Program-made: the position numbers and the translations under genes
Part shown: positions 16,157 through 26,800 of the stretch, piece by piece
How positions within the stretch are numbered: position 1 is the first letter of the stretch
Layout of the letters: every line of letters starts with the position of its first letter
Notes under the pieces: model-generated
Told to the model about the DNA's origin: nothing
Databases searched by the model: none
Seen by the model: the letters and a program-made list of their open reading frames with translations, nothing else
IMG/VR virus record: IMGVR_UViG_3300018080_005856
Span: 86,488-150,487 of that record
DNA: 64,000 nucleotides
DNA from: a virus
Reading direction: 5' to 3' (one strand)

Positions 16157-16750
16157 ATGAGCGAAGAGAATAAGCAAGACAAGGATCATGAAACTGTGAA
16201 CGGGGACGTAGAAGAAACCACAGTAGATCATGAGGAAGATCAGAGAAACCAGGATGAAGGGTTCTTCGATAATGTGAGTGATACGGTAAAGGACGAGTTC
16301 GAGAAAGTAGAGATACTTATGAAAAGAGCTCGTGAGGAGCGTGATCGTGTGAGAGATGAGGTAAAGAAGAAGTATCCAGGAGTAAGAATGTTCTCAGTAG
16401 TTACACCATACTCTGGTGTTTACATCGTTCGCGCACAGGATGTAGCCGATATAAAAGCATCCACTAAGGCAGTGGACAAATATATCGATGACGAGATAGT
16501 GAAAGAGGGGGGCAGGGAGAAACTGTCAGCCATGCCAGAATCGGAAAGGAACATTATAGTGCAGCGTATAAATGCTGAAGCTGCTGATATAAGCAACGAT
16601 ATATCCTTATCCAGGTGCGTTCTCTATCCGTATGACTTTGGTAAAATGGTAGAAACGGGAGAAGGTATACCGGCCGGAGTATATCCCCTGCTCATAGAGA
16701 AAATATATGAGGTATCCGGGTGGCAGGATGTGGACGTAGAGGAGATATAA
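16157..16750 (+). CDS. Probable tail assembly chaperone (first of pair)
   Basis: The 197-residue protein has a very acidic, disordered N-terminus (about 1-40), a coiled helical stretch (about 45-70), and a compact C-terminal half with YDFGKMVETGEGIPAGVYPL. AGGAGG lies eight bases upstream of the ATG. It sits in the classical position of tail assembly chaperones, with a second small gene and then the tape measure downstream. The family is not recognised from sequence, so the call rests on size, composition and position. Its TAA (16748-16750) is in the same frame as the next gene, three sense codons before the next ATG. No slippery site for -1 frameshifting was seen. Confidence 0.6.
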   Translation: MSEENKQDKDHETVNGDVEETTVDHEEDQRNQDEGFFDNVSDTVKDEFEKVEILMKRAREERDRVRDEVKKKYPGVRMFSVVTPYSGVYIVRAQDVADIKASTKAVDKYIDDEIVKEGGREKLSAMPESERNIIVQRINAEAADISNDISLSRCVLYPYDFGKMVETGEGIPAGVYPLLIEKIYEVSGWQDVDVEEI

Positions 16751-16759
16751 AGGTCCTCG

Positions 16760-17551
16760 ATGAAACAGTATGGAATTAGAATAAAGGGGAAGAAGGGTAA
16801 TGTAGAAACTCATGTTGATGTGTTCCATCTTCCTCTATCTTATATGGACTGGGCTGTGTACTCGGGAAGTGATGAGCTATTTGACCATGCCACAATAAGA
16901 TATCTCCTTTATCAATACGTAATAAGAGTGGTTGATAATGGGGTAGAGGTACCAACAGATTCTCTCTTGAAGATGGAAGTTTCTGTCATAGAGAAAGTAA
17001 TCACCAACCTAATAGAGACCTCAATATTCCACAAGCCCGAATCATTCTATGAACTCATAGAGTCATTGGATAAGAAATCAAAGACATTATCTGGCTGCTA
17101 TGATCTGTTCATTTTCCAACAACTAGGAGTTGAATCATACCTTCAGCTCATCGAGAGAGATGCATATACCCGGGCTCAAATTATAATGATGATTGAGAAA
17201 AGCACGGGTATAAATGTAAAAGCAAGGTTCGATGAAGCTGTTTCCAAGGGTATACCTCTGGATCTTATTTCTACCCCAGAACAATATAGAAAGGGAATGA
17301 AGCAAAGGGGATTCTCCAAACCAATGGAGAGAGCTAGGAAATCCCCTCTAGATGCCCATAGGGATGCTTTTGGAGATGCACAAAGGCCACCCAGAGAAGA
17401 CATGCCATCTAATATAGACTCGATGCTTCAGGAATCTCGTGACTCTCTTGCAGCAGCACTACAGGCTGGGAAGAGAAAACCATCAGGTAAGAAGCCTACA
17501 TTCGATTGGACAAAAGACCAAGGGGCATTCGACCAGTTCGACTCGGAGTGA
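16760..17551 (+). CDS. Probable tail assembly chaperone (second of pair)
   Basis: The 263-residue protein begins MKQYGIRIKGKKGNV and has a helical body (about 30-190). Its C-terminal part is basic, proline-rich and probably disordered (about 190-263, with PPREDMPSN). AAAGG five bases before ATG 16760 supports independent initiation. It is in the same frame as the preceding gene, separated by TAA and three sense codons, so stop-codon readthrough could give a 461-residue fusion. Two-gene chaperone sets before the tape measure are common in myophages, where they coat the tape measure during assembly. The assignment is by synteny only. Confidence 0.6.
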   Translation: MKQYGIRIKGKKGNVETHVDVFHLPLSYMDWAVYSGSDELFDHATIRYLLYQYVIRVVDNGVEVPTDSLLKMEVSVIEKVITNLIETSIFHKPESFYELIESLDKKSKTLSGCYDLFIFQQLGVESYLQLIERDAYTRAQIIMMIEKSTGINVKARFDEAVSKGIPLDLISTPEQYRKGMKQRGFSKPMERARKSPLDAHRDAFGDAQRPPREDMPSNIDSMLQESRDSLAAALQAGKRKPSGKKPTFDWTKDQGAFDQFDSE

Positions 17552-17559
17552 GGTAAACT

Positions 17560-20500
17560 ATGATAGGTGGCCTCCTTAAAATAGCTGGTCAAATGGCAGC
17601 ATGGGGAGTATCCGTATCTGCCACAGCTGGTGTTGCAAAATGGATGGGTTCACGGTTATCTCAGGCAGCTACCAACTATGCTGTAAGGGGTGCCCAGAGT
17701 ATACGGGTCAGAGATAGGATAACTAGAGGTCTTCTCACCCATCTTACCGGTAGAGCAAATCCAAAATCTCAAGTAGAGCGTGCAAGAACGCTCATGTCTG
17801 CATCCAGAGCTAGAGCTCACAGCAGTTACAGCCAGGCTATTAGAAGATTCAACGAGAAAGGCCGGAGGAATGCCGGGTTCTTCATGAGAACTATGAGGGA
17901 TGAAGCTCTGGCTCTTCCTATGAACTACACAATGTATCGTCTTGAAAGACACAAGGCTGTAAGTCCAGAGGAACGAGAGCAGACCGAATCATTCCGAAAG
18001 TGGTATATGGGAACTCCAATGGCAATGAGTGTTGGCATTGGCTTTGCTATGGAAAGAATGCGCCATGGGAGAACAATGCGGGCAGCCACAGCTAAGCTTG
18101 CCAAGAAGCTTGGTTCATCTAGGGTTAAATCTGCCCTGAGACCTTTTGCTACACATGGTGGATCAAGCTCAAAGGCCTTATATAGTGCTGGCAAAACCTA
18201 CCAGAACGTAACTTCAAGATTGGGAAGAATGGCTAGGGCCAAATTCGTGGCTACAGAAGGAAGGCCCATGCTTGGTATGCTAGGTACAATGGGGCCAGTA
18301 GCTCTTACAAAGAAGATATGGGATGCATATAAGAGTGAGGTAGTTCACGTAGCTGGAGGAGATAGGTCTGTATTTCTTGATAGAGTTATGCGAGATCATG
18401 AAAGTCTTCTAGAGACCACTAAGCAAATGTCCCTAAGAAGAGTAGCAGATGGTGAATTCTCAAACAAAGAAGCGTCAGCGTATGTTAAAACTATGACTTC
18501 CAAGATATCTGATCTTACCCGTATGAGGGTAGACAAATTCAGAGATAAGATAGTTTCCAAGAACAGGTTTACACAGTTCTGGAATAACATGGTCAAGAGT
18601 CTTAAAGATCCGTCAGCTCAGTTAAACCCAGAGATGATGCAGGTAGATGGTAAGTGGTCAAAGGTACTCAACCGCAATGAGACCATACCAACCGGAAGAT
18701 ACATACTGGGCGGTAAGATGAACGAGAATGGTCTTATCACTGGTGGGACCACAATAGACTTTGGTGCACTCTCCATAGCTCGTGTCAAAGATATGGCACT
18801 CGGAATGGCCACCAAAGGTACAATGGGTAAGTTTCTACATCTATTTGGTGCTCGAGATGTGTTGGCTGCTAAAGATAGTGAACACGCTATGGTAGGTGCC
18901 GTTACAATGACCGGAAGTAACCCTCTATACTTTCCTATGGCATACTTTGATGAAAGCGGGGAATATTCTGCCAAAGATATTATGGCACAAATGATGGGAT
19001 TCCATGATTACGGCTCAGCTCAGAAAGCCGATAGAACAAAGATAGAGGACTTCCTTAATACCCGTCTTGACATATATCAAAGAGAATATGGTATAAAAGA
19101 TGACAGACAAATATTAGAGAAGGCATTTCTGGCATCAGCTAGGCATGGTGAGCTAAAGATGAAAGCAGACGATATGCTGATTCATCAGCCTGGAGGAAGA
19201 CTTCAGATACTCACTATGCAAAAGAAGGATCAAATGTGGCAACCTCTTTCCGTGGATGTCGGAGGATTCAATGGTCAGTTGCTAGAGTTCATGAAGTTCA
19301 CAAGGGAACATGATAGCGTTCCTGCTAAGCTAATACGCAGTTTCACCGGTTATGAGAAAGCATCATACACTGCTGCTGCTGGTGGAGTCGTTGACGTAAC
19401 CCATGGAATAGGCATGCTTGGTAAAATAGTAGATGCTGCATCTATGGAAGAACAACAGGGGTTGATGTACAAACTAAAGAACCTGTTAGACTTTGGATAT
19501 GCTCAAGATAGGTCGATATTTACCAGGGTAAAATCCATATTTACCAAACATACTGACCCGAGGTACCCAACTACATTCTTCTCCAAGGACTTTGTAGGAT
19601 CTCCTGAATGGAAAGATAAGCTTATCAGAGGAGAGCGAAGTAGAGAGGACCTAGTAGAATTCTTCAGGACCCAGGCTGACAATGCTATGAATGAGTATTG
19701 GCAAGGTGCTGTAAGGAGATACGGGGGGTCAGATGAAGTTGTGCAAGTGTTCAAAGAGCTGAGCCAAAAACATGCAGACAAAGGCATGGGTGGATTTGCT
19801 GATTACATGATTACTAAGAATACAAGTGTAGGCGAAGCCAAAAGAACCGTAGATGATCTGTTAGAAGCCATCAAGGCATTTCCAGATATAGACTCTGACC
19901 CAGGAGAGCTCAGAAGGCACTTTATGTTCAGAGATATAGAAGATCTCAAAGCGATAAGAAGAATGTTTACCGCCCCCACTGGTAAAACAGTTCTGGACGT
20001 AATGGGTCATATATCATCCAGAAGAAGAACAGTATTCGGGGGAAGATGGACAGCACCTAACAAGCTCGATGAATATAATGCTCTAGTTCTCAGATTGGAA
20101 ACTGGGATATATCAAAGTGGAAGACTACCCGTAGTTCCGGAAACCAGTAAGATGATAGGAGTCATGAGAGACTTTGGTGATTTGCCGGCACCATTGACAA
20201 ATGCAGAAAGGTCAGCATGGTATGCCGGTTCTCATTTGGCCAGGGAGTATCACAACCTGGCTTCTATAGTAAATGAAGCAACTGAGGGAGCCCTATCTGA
20301 TAATTCCAAGGGAAGAATAATGGGAATATTAGACAGCGTTGCCAATGTGAATGGAGCAACCTATAAGGACATCACAAGATACTATAGGAAACGGAAAAGG
20401 TTCGCACCGTGGGCCATGTGGGATTATGACCACAGAATGAAGTGGGAAGATTCGCACAATGTCAAGACGGGAATATACCTTGTACCTAAGAAAACTACAC

Positions 20501-23500
20501 ACGGGTTTGTCAGCAAGGAAACTGTTCCTCTTGGTAGCGGTGAGGAACTGAGTATAGCTCGAGGAGTAATGGATGCATCAAACATATCAGTAATGAGTAT
20601 GTTTCATGCATTTAACCGGGCTGCTTCTGAAATGTTGGGAATAGGTTTCGATGAAACAAATCTGAGTACCCCATTCCAGTACTTTGAGAAGATGTTGTTT
20701 CAGAGAGTAGTTCCATTTACAGCCATGTATATGGGCTATAGCGTGCTAGACCGACTGGCAGATAGATACATGGACGGCACCCCTTTCGGTGAGGGGCTTA
20801 CAACATTTGGAGCTAATGTTCTAGCTGGAGCAAGAGTAGGCGCGCAAGGGTTCCTAGATGTTACCGGGGCTACTGGTATAGCGTCATATATGGAAGATTT
20901 GATGCCAGGTATTGTCACTTCTCCTATGGGTGGTCTGACGAGAGGTATTGCTCCTCTGGGTGCTGGAATGTCTATAGGGATGAGAATGGCTGGACCTAGA
21001 GGTGCCCTGACTGGTGGCATCGTAGGATCTGCCGTTAGCATGCTAGTAGGTGGCGGGCCATTAGGTGCCTTTGGAATGTGGGACATAAGTAAGACTAGAT
21101 CAGAACTGGTTCAAGAGCTCCTGGGAGAGAAACAGGTTCCTGTAAGAAAGGGAAGATGGTGGGAGTTATCATCGAGCCCCTTCGAGGGAACAAGAATACA
21201 ATATTACAGGCCACATATATATTCTCTCATGAGATCTGATTACAAGGAAACTCCCGGGTTTAAGGACTCGCTGTTTACTGAAATGGTAGGTAATATAGCA
21301 CCAGACTGGTACGCTATGAAGAACTACTATTCTAGGCCATACCCAGTAACGGCAGGGCTTTTCTCAAACCTTCCTGTATTTGGTAACATGTTTGATCTCA
21401 TGGCATCTACTACCAGTCTAGGCCGCCTAGCCTCTTTAAGAGGCATACCTATGCATCGCGGAGAAGAATCTCCTCTATACATGCAGAGGATGGGGGAGGA
21501 AACAGGGTTTAGTTCAGAAACAGTGGCAAGAGACTTCGTATCCAGGGAGGGATATTTCTCTCAAACAGATGGTTCAGCCGGCACATCTGTAGGAGCTATG
21601 ATGAGTTCTTATACTGGACAAAGTCCAGTTCAGGCAGGAACTACTGCTAATTATACTGCAGCACCAATGATGAGGTCCTCCTTTGAATGGGGACTTGGTG
21701 AATCTGTCGAGAATGTAAAGGATATAGTAGGTATCAGAGGTTTTATGCTAGGCTCTATGTTCGAAAACATGACAGGGCGCAAGAGTTTATTCGATTATGC
21801 TCCGCAGCTTGCATCTCCAGTTGAGATACCCGGCATACAGCGTGAATATTGGGACTACGAGCTTGGAGGCATCCTTGGGATGTCTGAGATCATACGTAGG
21901 TATATAAACCCAAAGCGCGGGAATATGGAAATATACAACCCTATAAGAAATACTATGCCGCCATGGCTCCCGGGGCATGATTATTATATAGATTTCCAGC
22001 ACGGGGATCCATATACTATGGTTCCCATGGGAGAGGCTCGTCTTCCTGGCGCCTCATACGAAACTCTACATGATGTTGATCTTACTATGCCTATAACCTC
22101 AGAAATCATGGGAGAGAGTGCTGAAACTCAGGCATCATATTATCTGGGCATACCAAACTATATGGCAGAAAGAAACCGCGCTATGGAGGTTGCTAAGGAG
22201 ATTGCTATAAGCTATAGGGCAGATGCACAGAAATACGGTGAACTCTTATCAGAAGAGAGAACTGTATACAATGTAAACTTTGATGCATCAGCTACTGTAG
22301 ACGCAATAGTGTCCCAAAAGAGGTCAGGAAGTTATATACCGGTAAAAGTAGTACCAAAGGGATTTGCCGGCCAATCTAATCTGAACGCCTTTCTCGTTAT
22401 GGCCGATGTTGATAAGGGTATCCTAGTGGAGGTAGACCCTAGAAGTGGAGGTATATCTGAAAGAATAGTCAAGAAAGACGTAAAGAGGTTCACACGGGAT
22501 ATAAAGGCGGCTACCGCCGCCAGGACCCTAGCCTATAACCAAGTAACCTCTTTAGAGGACGAAAACAAAGCATTCAACCTAGCTAACGCATACTCATGGT
22601 TTGACAGATATAGAATTCTGGCCGACGTGGCTCATTATTCAAGAGAATACAGAGAAGCCAAAAGTATTGTGCGCAAACAGATAAATGCAGGCAGGTTACC
22701 AGTTGATAAGATCTCTGAATTCGAGATGATAGAAGAACAGGTAGAGAATAAGAAGAAGGCATTCGAGTTCTCTGAATATAGATTTAAAGATCTAGGGGAG
22801 GGGCTGACTCCGTACACTAAGGCCCGGGACAGGTTCGTTGAAGACGAATATAATACTCTAGAACAGAATGTAGGTGCTCTATGGGAAAGAGCTTCACACA
22901 TAAGAAATCCACTGCAGAGTAAGTTCTATCATAACCTGGATGCATTAGAGGAATATGAAAGGAATGCAATATATGGTAAAACACTAAAGATGTGGCAAAA
23001 CCCTATAGAAGACTGGGTAAAGTCATACTATCTTAGTGCAGTTGGTGAGGATAACCCGGTGCAGGCCTCTGTTAACTGGGCCACTGCTGGATATCTTTTG
23101 GGAGGGGGCCCTCTAGCAGCACTAGGAGCAAGTGCCGGTGGCGCCTTCACAAGCATAATGAATCTTGGAGATGAGGCTTACATACCCGAGAGGACAATGA
23201 AAGTCCGGGATATTGTATCCCAAGCTGATGCAGTAAAGTACTCAAAGTACATGAAACTGTATCAGGAGACTGGGGATGAGCAGTACTTATCGAAAGCCAA
23301 TCGTACTCTAACAGGAAAGTCATTGGAGGGAGAAGCTCTTACAGCCAGGAAGATAGGCAGATCATTAGGCCGCCCAGAGAAAGACTATGTTGAAGATATC
23401 ATAAACAATGTTACCAGATCAAACATATCCCGGGTAACACAGTTACTACCTACTCCAGCAGTTGCATCAGTTTACCATACAATGGGAGAAGTAGGTTATG

Positions 23501-23877
23501 CTGAAGATATGATGAGACAATTCAGCCGTGCCCAGAAGGAAAGATATGTTCCGAGTATGGATTCTCCCATATATTCAGCTGATGTTCCTATAGAGGCGCC
23601 AATAATCTCTTCGTTCGAGCAGGAGGGTCTTAATGCTCATGATGCAGGATATGGCTGGTATAGCCAGATGGCTCAGATAGAGAGACTAAAATCTATGGGT
23701 GTATATGGTGGGGAAGGTATATATAATGAATTCGGTAGTCGTGTTTCAGTTAAAAGCTTTGAGAGATCTCTCAGTACGACTGAGTCTATTAGGAAATTAC
23801 TGTCTAGATTCAGTACAAATGTACAAATAACTCAGGACGGTTCCGATAGAGTAGAAGTTGAGATAATAACGAGGTAG
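17560..23877 (+). CDS. Tape-measure-like giant virion protein with degenerate nuclease-fold segment
   Basis: The 2,105-residue protein is rich in helix and basic near the N-terminus. A glycine-rich hydrophobic zone follows at about 1050-1175 (AVSMLVGGGPLGAFG). Next comes RKGRWWELSSSPFEG (about 1195) and then NTMPPWLPGHDYYIDF with GEARLPGASYE (about 1465-1500). I recall this order from large tail proteins of jumbo phages. At about 1565-1640 a PD-(D/E)XK-like segment appears: VDAIV with D1581, then IPVKVV with K1596, then QSNLNAFL and GILVEVD. The usual acidic residue before x-K is replaced by Pro1594, so activity is doubtful. Length and position after the chaperone pair fit a tape measure. The usual rule of about 0.15 nm per residue would give a tail near 300 nm. 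Confidence 0.7.
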   Translation: MIGGLLKIAGQMAAWGVSVSATAGVAKWMGSRLSQAATNYAVRGAQSIRVRDRITRGLLTHLTGRANPKSQVERARTLMSASRARAHSSYSQAIRRFNEKGRRNAGFFMRTMRDEALALPMNYTMYRLERHKAVSPEEREQTESFRKWYMGTPMAMSVGIGFAMERMRHGRTMRAATAKLAKKLGSSRVKSALRPFATHGGSSSKALYSAGKTYQNVTSRLGRMARAKFVATEGRPMLGMLGTMGPVALTKKIWDAYKSEVVHVAGGDRSVFLDRVMRDHESLLETTKQMSLRRVADGEFSNKEASAYVKTMTSKISDLTRMRVDKFRDKIVSKNRFTQFWNNMVKSLKDPSAQLNPEMMQVDGKWSKVLNRNETIPTGRYILGGKMNENGLITGGTTIDFGALSIARVKDMALGMATKGTMGKFLHLFGARDVLAAKDSEHAMVGAVTMTGSNPLYFPMAYFDESGEYSAKDIMAQMMGFHDYGSAQKADRTKIEDFLNTRLDIYQREYGIKDDRQILEKAFLASARHGELKMKADDMLIHQPGGRLQILTMQKKDQMWQPLSVDVGGFNGQLLEFMKFTREHDSVPAKLIRSFTGYEKASYTAAAGGVVDVTHGIGMLGKIVDAASMEEQQGLMYKLKNLLDFGYAQDRSIFTRVKSIFTKHTDPRYPTTFFSKDFVGSPEWKDKLIRGERSREDLVEFFRTQADNAMNEYWQGAVRRYGGSDEVVQVFKELSQKHADKGMGGFADYMITKNTSVGEAKRTVDDLLEAIKAFPDIDSDPGELRRHFMFRDIEDLKAIRRMFTAPTGKTVLDVMGHISSRRRTVFGGRWTAPNKLDEYNALVLRLETGIYQSGRLPVVPETSKMIGVMRDFGDLPAPLTNAERSAWYAGSHLAREYHNLASIVNEATEGALSDNSKGRIMGILDSVANVNGATYKDITRYYRKRKRFAPWAMWDYDHRMKWEDSHNVKTGIYLVPKKTTHGFVSKETVPLGSGEELSIARGVMDASNISVMSMFHAFNRAASEMLGIGFDETNLSTPFQYFEKMLFQRVVPFTAMYMGYSVLDRLADRYMDGTPFGEGLTTFGANVLAGARVGAQGFLDVTGATGIASYMEDLMPGIVTSPMGGLTRGIAPLGAGMSIGMRMAGPRGALTGGIVGSAVSMLVGGGPLGAFGMWDISKTRSELVQELLGEKQVPVRKGRWWELSSSPFEGTRIQYYRPHIYSLMRSDYKETPGFKDSLFTEMVGNIAPDWYAMKNYYSRPYPVTAGLFSNLPVFGNMFDLMASTTSLGRLASLRGIPMHRGEESPLYMQRMGEETGFSSETVARDFVSREGYFSQTDGSAGTSVGAMMSSYTGQSPVQAGTTANYTAAPMMRSSFEWGLGESVENVKDIVGIRGFMLGSMFENMTGRKSLFDYAPQLASPVEIPGIQREYWDYELGGILGMSEIIRRYINPKRGNMEIYNPIRNTMPPWLPGHDYYIDFQHGDPYTMVPMGEARLPGASYETLHDVDLTMPITSEIMGESAETQASYYLGIPNYMAERNRAMEVAKEIAISYRADAQKYGELLSEERTVYNVNFDASATVDAIVSQKRSGSYIPVKVVPKGFAGQSNLNAFLVMADVDKGILVEVDPRSGGISERIVKKDVKRFTRDIKAATAARTLAYNQVTSLEDENKAFNLANAYSWFDRYRILADVAHYSREYREAKSIVRKQINAGRLPVDKISEFEMIEEQVENKKKAFEFSEYRFKDLGEGLTPYTKARDRFVEDEYNTLEQNVGALWERASHIRNPLQSKFYHNLDALEEYERNAIYGKTLKMWQNPIEDWVKSYYLSAVGEDNPVQASVNWATAGYLLGGGPLAALGASAGGAFTSIMNLGDEAYIPERTMKVRDIVSQADAVKYSKYMKLYQETGDEQYLSKANRTLTGKSLEGEALTARKIGRSLGRPEKDYVEDIINNVTRSNISRVTQLLPTPAVASVYHTMGEVGYAEDMMRQFSRAQKERYVPSMDSPIYSADVPIEAPIISSFEQEGLNAHDAGYGWYSQMAQIERLKSMGVYGGEGIYNEFGSRVSVKSFERSLSTTESIRKLLSRFSTNVQITQDGSDRVEVEIITR

Positions 23878-23879
23878 TA

Positions 23880-26800
23880 ATGGCATTTACAGACCCCAGA
23901 AGGGCAATAGCGAAGGCTGAACAGGGAGAAATGTCTGAATTCAGTACCATAAAGAACCTTGGTCTGATAGGAATGATATCTGTTACTGGTATACGGCTTA
24001 GTAATTACATGGAACGTCAAAGAGCGGCCATAGAGGAAAACGTCCTAAGAGCAAAAACAGAGATAGAAAGAGCTGCTCTTATCTTTACTGACGATACTAA
24101 TATGAAACTGAATACCAAGGAAGGTACAGTAAGTCGAGTAGAGTACATAGATACCGGTGAAGGTTATGACCCTATGGCTGAGTGGCAAGCGTTAAAGGAG
24201 AAAGGACTAAGTGAACCAGCTCCATTCACCGACACGATGATGCCAGCTGAGATGTCAGATGAATTATATGAACAGGCAAAGTTGGTAGATGATCTCAATA
24301 TGAGACTTGCCGGCAGGGAACCAATGACTGCCAGTGAAGCAAGTCAATCTATGGCAAGATATAGGAGACTGAGTGATAGACTCCAAAAGGAGTACCCTGG
24401 ATTACAAGCTTCCGTAGAAAGTGTAGAAGGTTTACGAATAACAAAGGTTACAGAAACTGGTACAGACTTTCTGATGCATGTACATGATGGTGTACGTCAC
24501 GAGGTCATAAACCTACCTAAGTGGTCATCTGGTATATTGTCATGGGGTGGTAATATGTATGCTACCAAACAACCAGCCCAGATAACGGGAAATATGATAC
24601 AGGTGGGCGGCACAATAGAGAATGTTATCAAGAGAGTAGCGGAAAGATTAAGAAAAGGAACATTTGGAAGAGTAGGAAAAGCCAGAGAACTAAGGGATAT
24701 AATAAGAAACCAACTGCACGTAAACATAGGCAAACTAGTAGATGGCCATAGTATAAAGCATTTACTGACCAAGGAGGTCAGCTTTGAATCTCTGGCAGCA
24801 AAGTTTGGTGGAAAACCATCAGAAGCAGGTTCCCAAGCTAGGGAATGGGTAGCTTCTCTAACAGATAGGCTCAGTGTATATGCTAAAACAGGGCCGGGCC
24901 TCAGAAGACTGGACAAGATATTTCCAGGTAATATACCTACAATAAGTCTTACATCATCATCAGAGGCTTCTTTCGTAAAAGGCTTTAACATGAGAACCAG
25001 GCTGCCATACGGCGTTGGACCATTGGATACACGAGCCAAAGCATCAACCACAAGGGCTAACTACATAAAGGGAAAATATATGTTTGACGCTCGTATGAGT
25101 CCAACAAAGGTTGCCTCCAAACTTGGGCCTCTTCCCATGGATGCTGCAGATCTACTATCTAAGGAAATGGTGGAAGGGCTCCCTGGTGGATTTATGAACA
25201 TGGGAGTATATCTTGGAAAGGGGGAGATAGAAAAGTTAGGACCTGGTGGTGGTGTATATTTGCTAAGGAACCTGATGGATCCTACTGGACAAATGTCAGA
25301 AGACTTGCTGAATGCCAGAGAGTTCGATGGTGTAAGAGAACGTGTGCATAGAATTCCTATAACTAGCAGACAGGAAGGGATGCAAATCCTGAGGGATATG
25401 AAAGCTATGATAGGAGATAAGAAAGAGCTCATTCTCAGAAAAGGTTCTCAGATAGGCCCGATAGGCTCACCGAGAGCCGTAGTAATGGATGAAAGACAGA
25501 AAGTTACCTATACTAATATCATAGAAGATGAATTGATAATAAGGACAGAAGCAGACAGACCTCTTGGACTCATGACAAAAGCCACCCAGAGTAAAGTTAT
25601 GATTCAGAGAGTAGAAATGGCCGGAACATCTTCTGAACTATTTTCCTCGCTACATCCGGAATCTACGCTAATAGGAAAGATGGTGCAACAGACAAAAGCA
25701 GCACAGCTTGGTGCAGAAATGCTCGTGAACATGGATGCCCTAATGAAATATCAAGGGGGTGGCCTAGGATGGGGAATTATCCAAAAGACCATGTCCGACC
25801 TCATAAACCTAAAGAAAGCTGAGATAGCTCGAATACATAAGGAGAATGCCTCTAAGATATTACCAACAGAGATGAAGAAATTAGAGGGGGAGCTTAAGGA
25901 CCTCCTGAGAACATTCTTAGGGGCTGATATAGATAACGTTGTACATAGTGTAGGTATAGTCCAGGATGCCAATAGACCATATATCATTCTAAAGGGTGCC
26001 GATCAGATGCCATCAGGGGTAGCAGCAACTATGGCAGACCCCGCATTCTACAAACTCATCGATATAGAAGACGCATTCTTTAAAGCATCAGCAGGGGATT
26101 GGAGCAAACTAGAAGAGTATGAAAGAAGAGTTTCCACACATGCAAAGAATGTAGGATTACCACAGTATCGCATGATCACTACTGTGAGTAATGTAGAACG
26201 AGAAATGGCAAGCATGGTGGAAAAGTCAGAACAGTTCATGCCCACTATAGTCAGAACCAGATTATCTAAGGGAGGAAAAGTAGGTCATAAAATGATATGG
26301 GCAATGGCCCAAGTCCCATGGATGACCCACCAGCAGAATGCCTATGAGTATGCTAGATTTGGTGGGCTAGTACGTTCCAAGGGTGGATACAGTGGGGGGT
26401 TTAGATCAACACTTGATCACTACGAAATAGCCAAAACGGCTGGTTGGCATCAATATGCCAGGTATCTGGATATGCTTATGGATCATGATATGGACTATAT
26501 CAGAGATAAAATGTATACAGCTGAAGCCATGCTACTAGGTCCCAAAGCGTCATTACAGAAGCCACCCATAGGGACTATAAACGTTAGTGGGATGACAGTC
26601 ATAAAGCAAGCCCAGCTGAACCAAACCGGTATAAACAAGCGTCTTGCCGAGTACAATTTCCATGAAGGAGCAATGAAATATGCCGGAATATGGAGAGTAC
26701 ACCATAGCAATTTATCTGGACTGCAGGGAGCTATAGATGATCCAGAAGTGAAACATCTAATAGATGATGGAATTATCCAGTTTGATGACCTGAGGACTAC

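Noticed and set aside
16700-16770. Programmed -1 frameshift between the two chaperone-like genes
   Set aside because: No slippery heptamer was seen, and the two genes are already in the same frame.
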